DNA of 64,000 nt from positions 1,240,001-1,304,000 of the forward strand of contig JAJLTO010000001.1 in NCBI GenBank assembly GCA_030568195.1, read 5' to 3'. Positions within the stretch are counted from its first letter, which is position 1, and each line of letters opens with the position of its first letter. This DNA comes from Dipodascopsis uninucleata var. uninucleata. Lineage: Eukaryota > Ascomycota > Lipomycetes > Lipomycetales > Lipomycetaceae. Of the stretch, positions 62,981 through 64,000 are shown piece by piece. A program made the position numbers and the translations under genes. The notes under the pieces were generated by a model. The model saw only the letters and a list, made by a program, of their open reading frames with translations, made no database searches and had not been told where the DNA came from.

Positions 62981-63896
62981 TTAGACCTTGAAACCACGAG
63001 AACGACGACGACCACGGGCCTGCTCGAACTTGCGTCCCACAGACAAAACCTTTGGAACCTTGTGCTTGTGAGGACCGAAACCAAAGCTCTTGACCTCCTT
63101 TCGAGCGTTCTTAGGACCTCTCAGCAACAAAGTGTTCTGTCCAGTTGGTGCACGAAGGGCAAGCTGATCAAGGGTAATAGTCTCACCACCAGCCTTAAGA
63201 ATCTTCTCCTTTGCACCAGCAGTGAACTTCAAAGCAGCAATGGTTGCCTTTGGGAAATCACCGAGTAAACGAACATCATTAGTAACGGTACCAACAACAA
63301 CAACGATCTTGTCCTTCTTATCTTCATCCTTCAGGGTAGAAGCGATGCGGGAGAGAGAGACAGGAGGACGGTTAACCTTAGAAAGGAAAAGTCGTCGGAG
63401 GATAACCTTATTGAAATTGGAGTCAGTTCGACCTGAAAGAGAATGTCAGTAAATGCACATAATGACCATAAAAGTCTTTGCATCAATTTGATGAAACAGA
63501 AATATACGGCATGTCTAGCAATAGTCCCAAGACTGCTAGAAAAATCAAATTATTGATAATATACAAGATTCTTATAGATCGCACTTATATCCAGATTTCT
63601 CGGTCATCCACGCAGTATCACAATCGTACAATTGACATTTCTGCGAGTACAAATGCAAATAACTTCCTTCATAATAAAAGCCCGTATCAAACTTAGAATC
63701 CCTGTTCTGAAGTAATGCAGCCTCTATGTACACCTAAACTTTCTGTTTCTCTCTCTGCAATCAAAATATTAAAATGCCACTTACGGGCCAAGAATCTGTA
63801 AAGCTTGACCAAAAGCTTTAAGTAGACATTGTCCGACTTAGGGGCAGTACGGTGACTGTTCTTAATATGTTGCTTCTTCGTTAAATCGATACCCAT
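62981..63896 (-). CDS. RPL18: 60S ribosomal protein L18 (eL18)
   Basis: Large-subunit cytosolic ribosomal protein. Exons 63896-63785 and 63432-62981 give 187 residues, the normal length. The start [20 protein letters not shown] and blocks [81 protein letters not shown] and the C-terminus RRRSRGFKV are diagnostic. Codon choice in exon 2 is less AT-biased (many AAG, ACC, GTC) than in neighbours, as expected for a highly expressed gene. The single intron is 352 bp, the longest in the window. Confidence 0.96.
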
Positions 63897-64000
63897 TGTT
63901 GATTATGCAGCCGACGTATATCTATGAACCGTTGCTGATGAAAGTATATACAAGAAATTTCAACAGTAAGTGAAGACGAAATTTTGCGTTGTGTATAGGC
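63897..64000 (-). promoter_or_regulatory. Start of the RPL18 upstream region, cut by the window edge
   Basis: Only about 100 bp upstream of the RPL18 ATG is present. It is AT-rich with pyrimidine stretches on the coding strand. No motif can be judged at this length. Confidence 0.4.

Overview
The window is nuclear DNA from an intron-rich, AT-rich filamentous or dimorphic fungus. Most genes are cut by short introns (about 44-210 bp, typically 56-90) with GTAAGT-like donors, CTAAC/TACTAAC branch sites and AG acceptors. DASH kinetochore subunits (DAD1, DAD3), a Rho4-type GTPase, MIL1/DUF726 and an Atr1-like MFS pump are fungal. RNPS1 and the complex I-type subunits argue against baker's yeast and its close kin. 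An early-branching ascomycete or similar lineage fits best; the sequence alone does not settle the phylum. I recognise no virus, LTR element, DNA transposon, tRNA, rRNA or CRISPR array.

Layout. 0-3.7 kb: the tail of an edge gene, RNPS1 (-), then a PRS1-type PRPP synthetase (+). 3.7-9 kb: accessory zone with a decayed 2,3-dihydroxybenzoate decarboxylase-like gene, empty DNA and an MFS exporter. 9-19 kb: a large C2H2 protein, the CDT2 ubiquitin-ligase receptor with MCB-like promoter sites, a TatD nuclease, a protein ending in a RAD51AP1-like motif, CZIB, and a mitochondrial helical-repeat protein. 19.8-28.2 kb: LCB3, RHO4, the divergent DAD1/DAD3 pair, MRPS5, TRM2. 29.5-36.1 kb: MIL1 and a degenerate SNF2 paralogue. 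36.1-40.8 kb: a 4.7 kb stretch with no convincing gene. 40.8-50.3 kb: a polyQ C2H2 transcription factor, a Ser-rich protein, ACB1, NDUFA5, PWP1. 51-64 kb: an intact SNF2 ATPase, an RRM protein of the PPIE type, an NDUFA4/B12D-like subunit, an MDL1-type mitochondrial ABC transporter, a Ser-rich protein and RPL18.

Themes. Several neighbours are divergent pairs sharing 270-360 bp promoters (RNPS1/PRS1, TatD/RAD51-motif protein, DAD1/DAD3, MRPS5/TRM2, SNF2/RRM). Cell-division and genome-maintenance genes (CDT2, RAD51-motif protein, DAD1, DAD3) lie within 12.3-24.8 kb; mitochondrial genes (MRPS5, NDUFA5, NDUFA4-like, MDL1) are scattered. I resolved exon structures by hand from splice consensus, reading frame and family similarity. 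Notable gene-structure points are a start codon split by an intron, two GC-AG introns, two stop-free introns of multiple-of-three length, an 18-nt internal exon and a 352-bp intron in RPL18.
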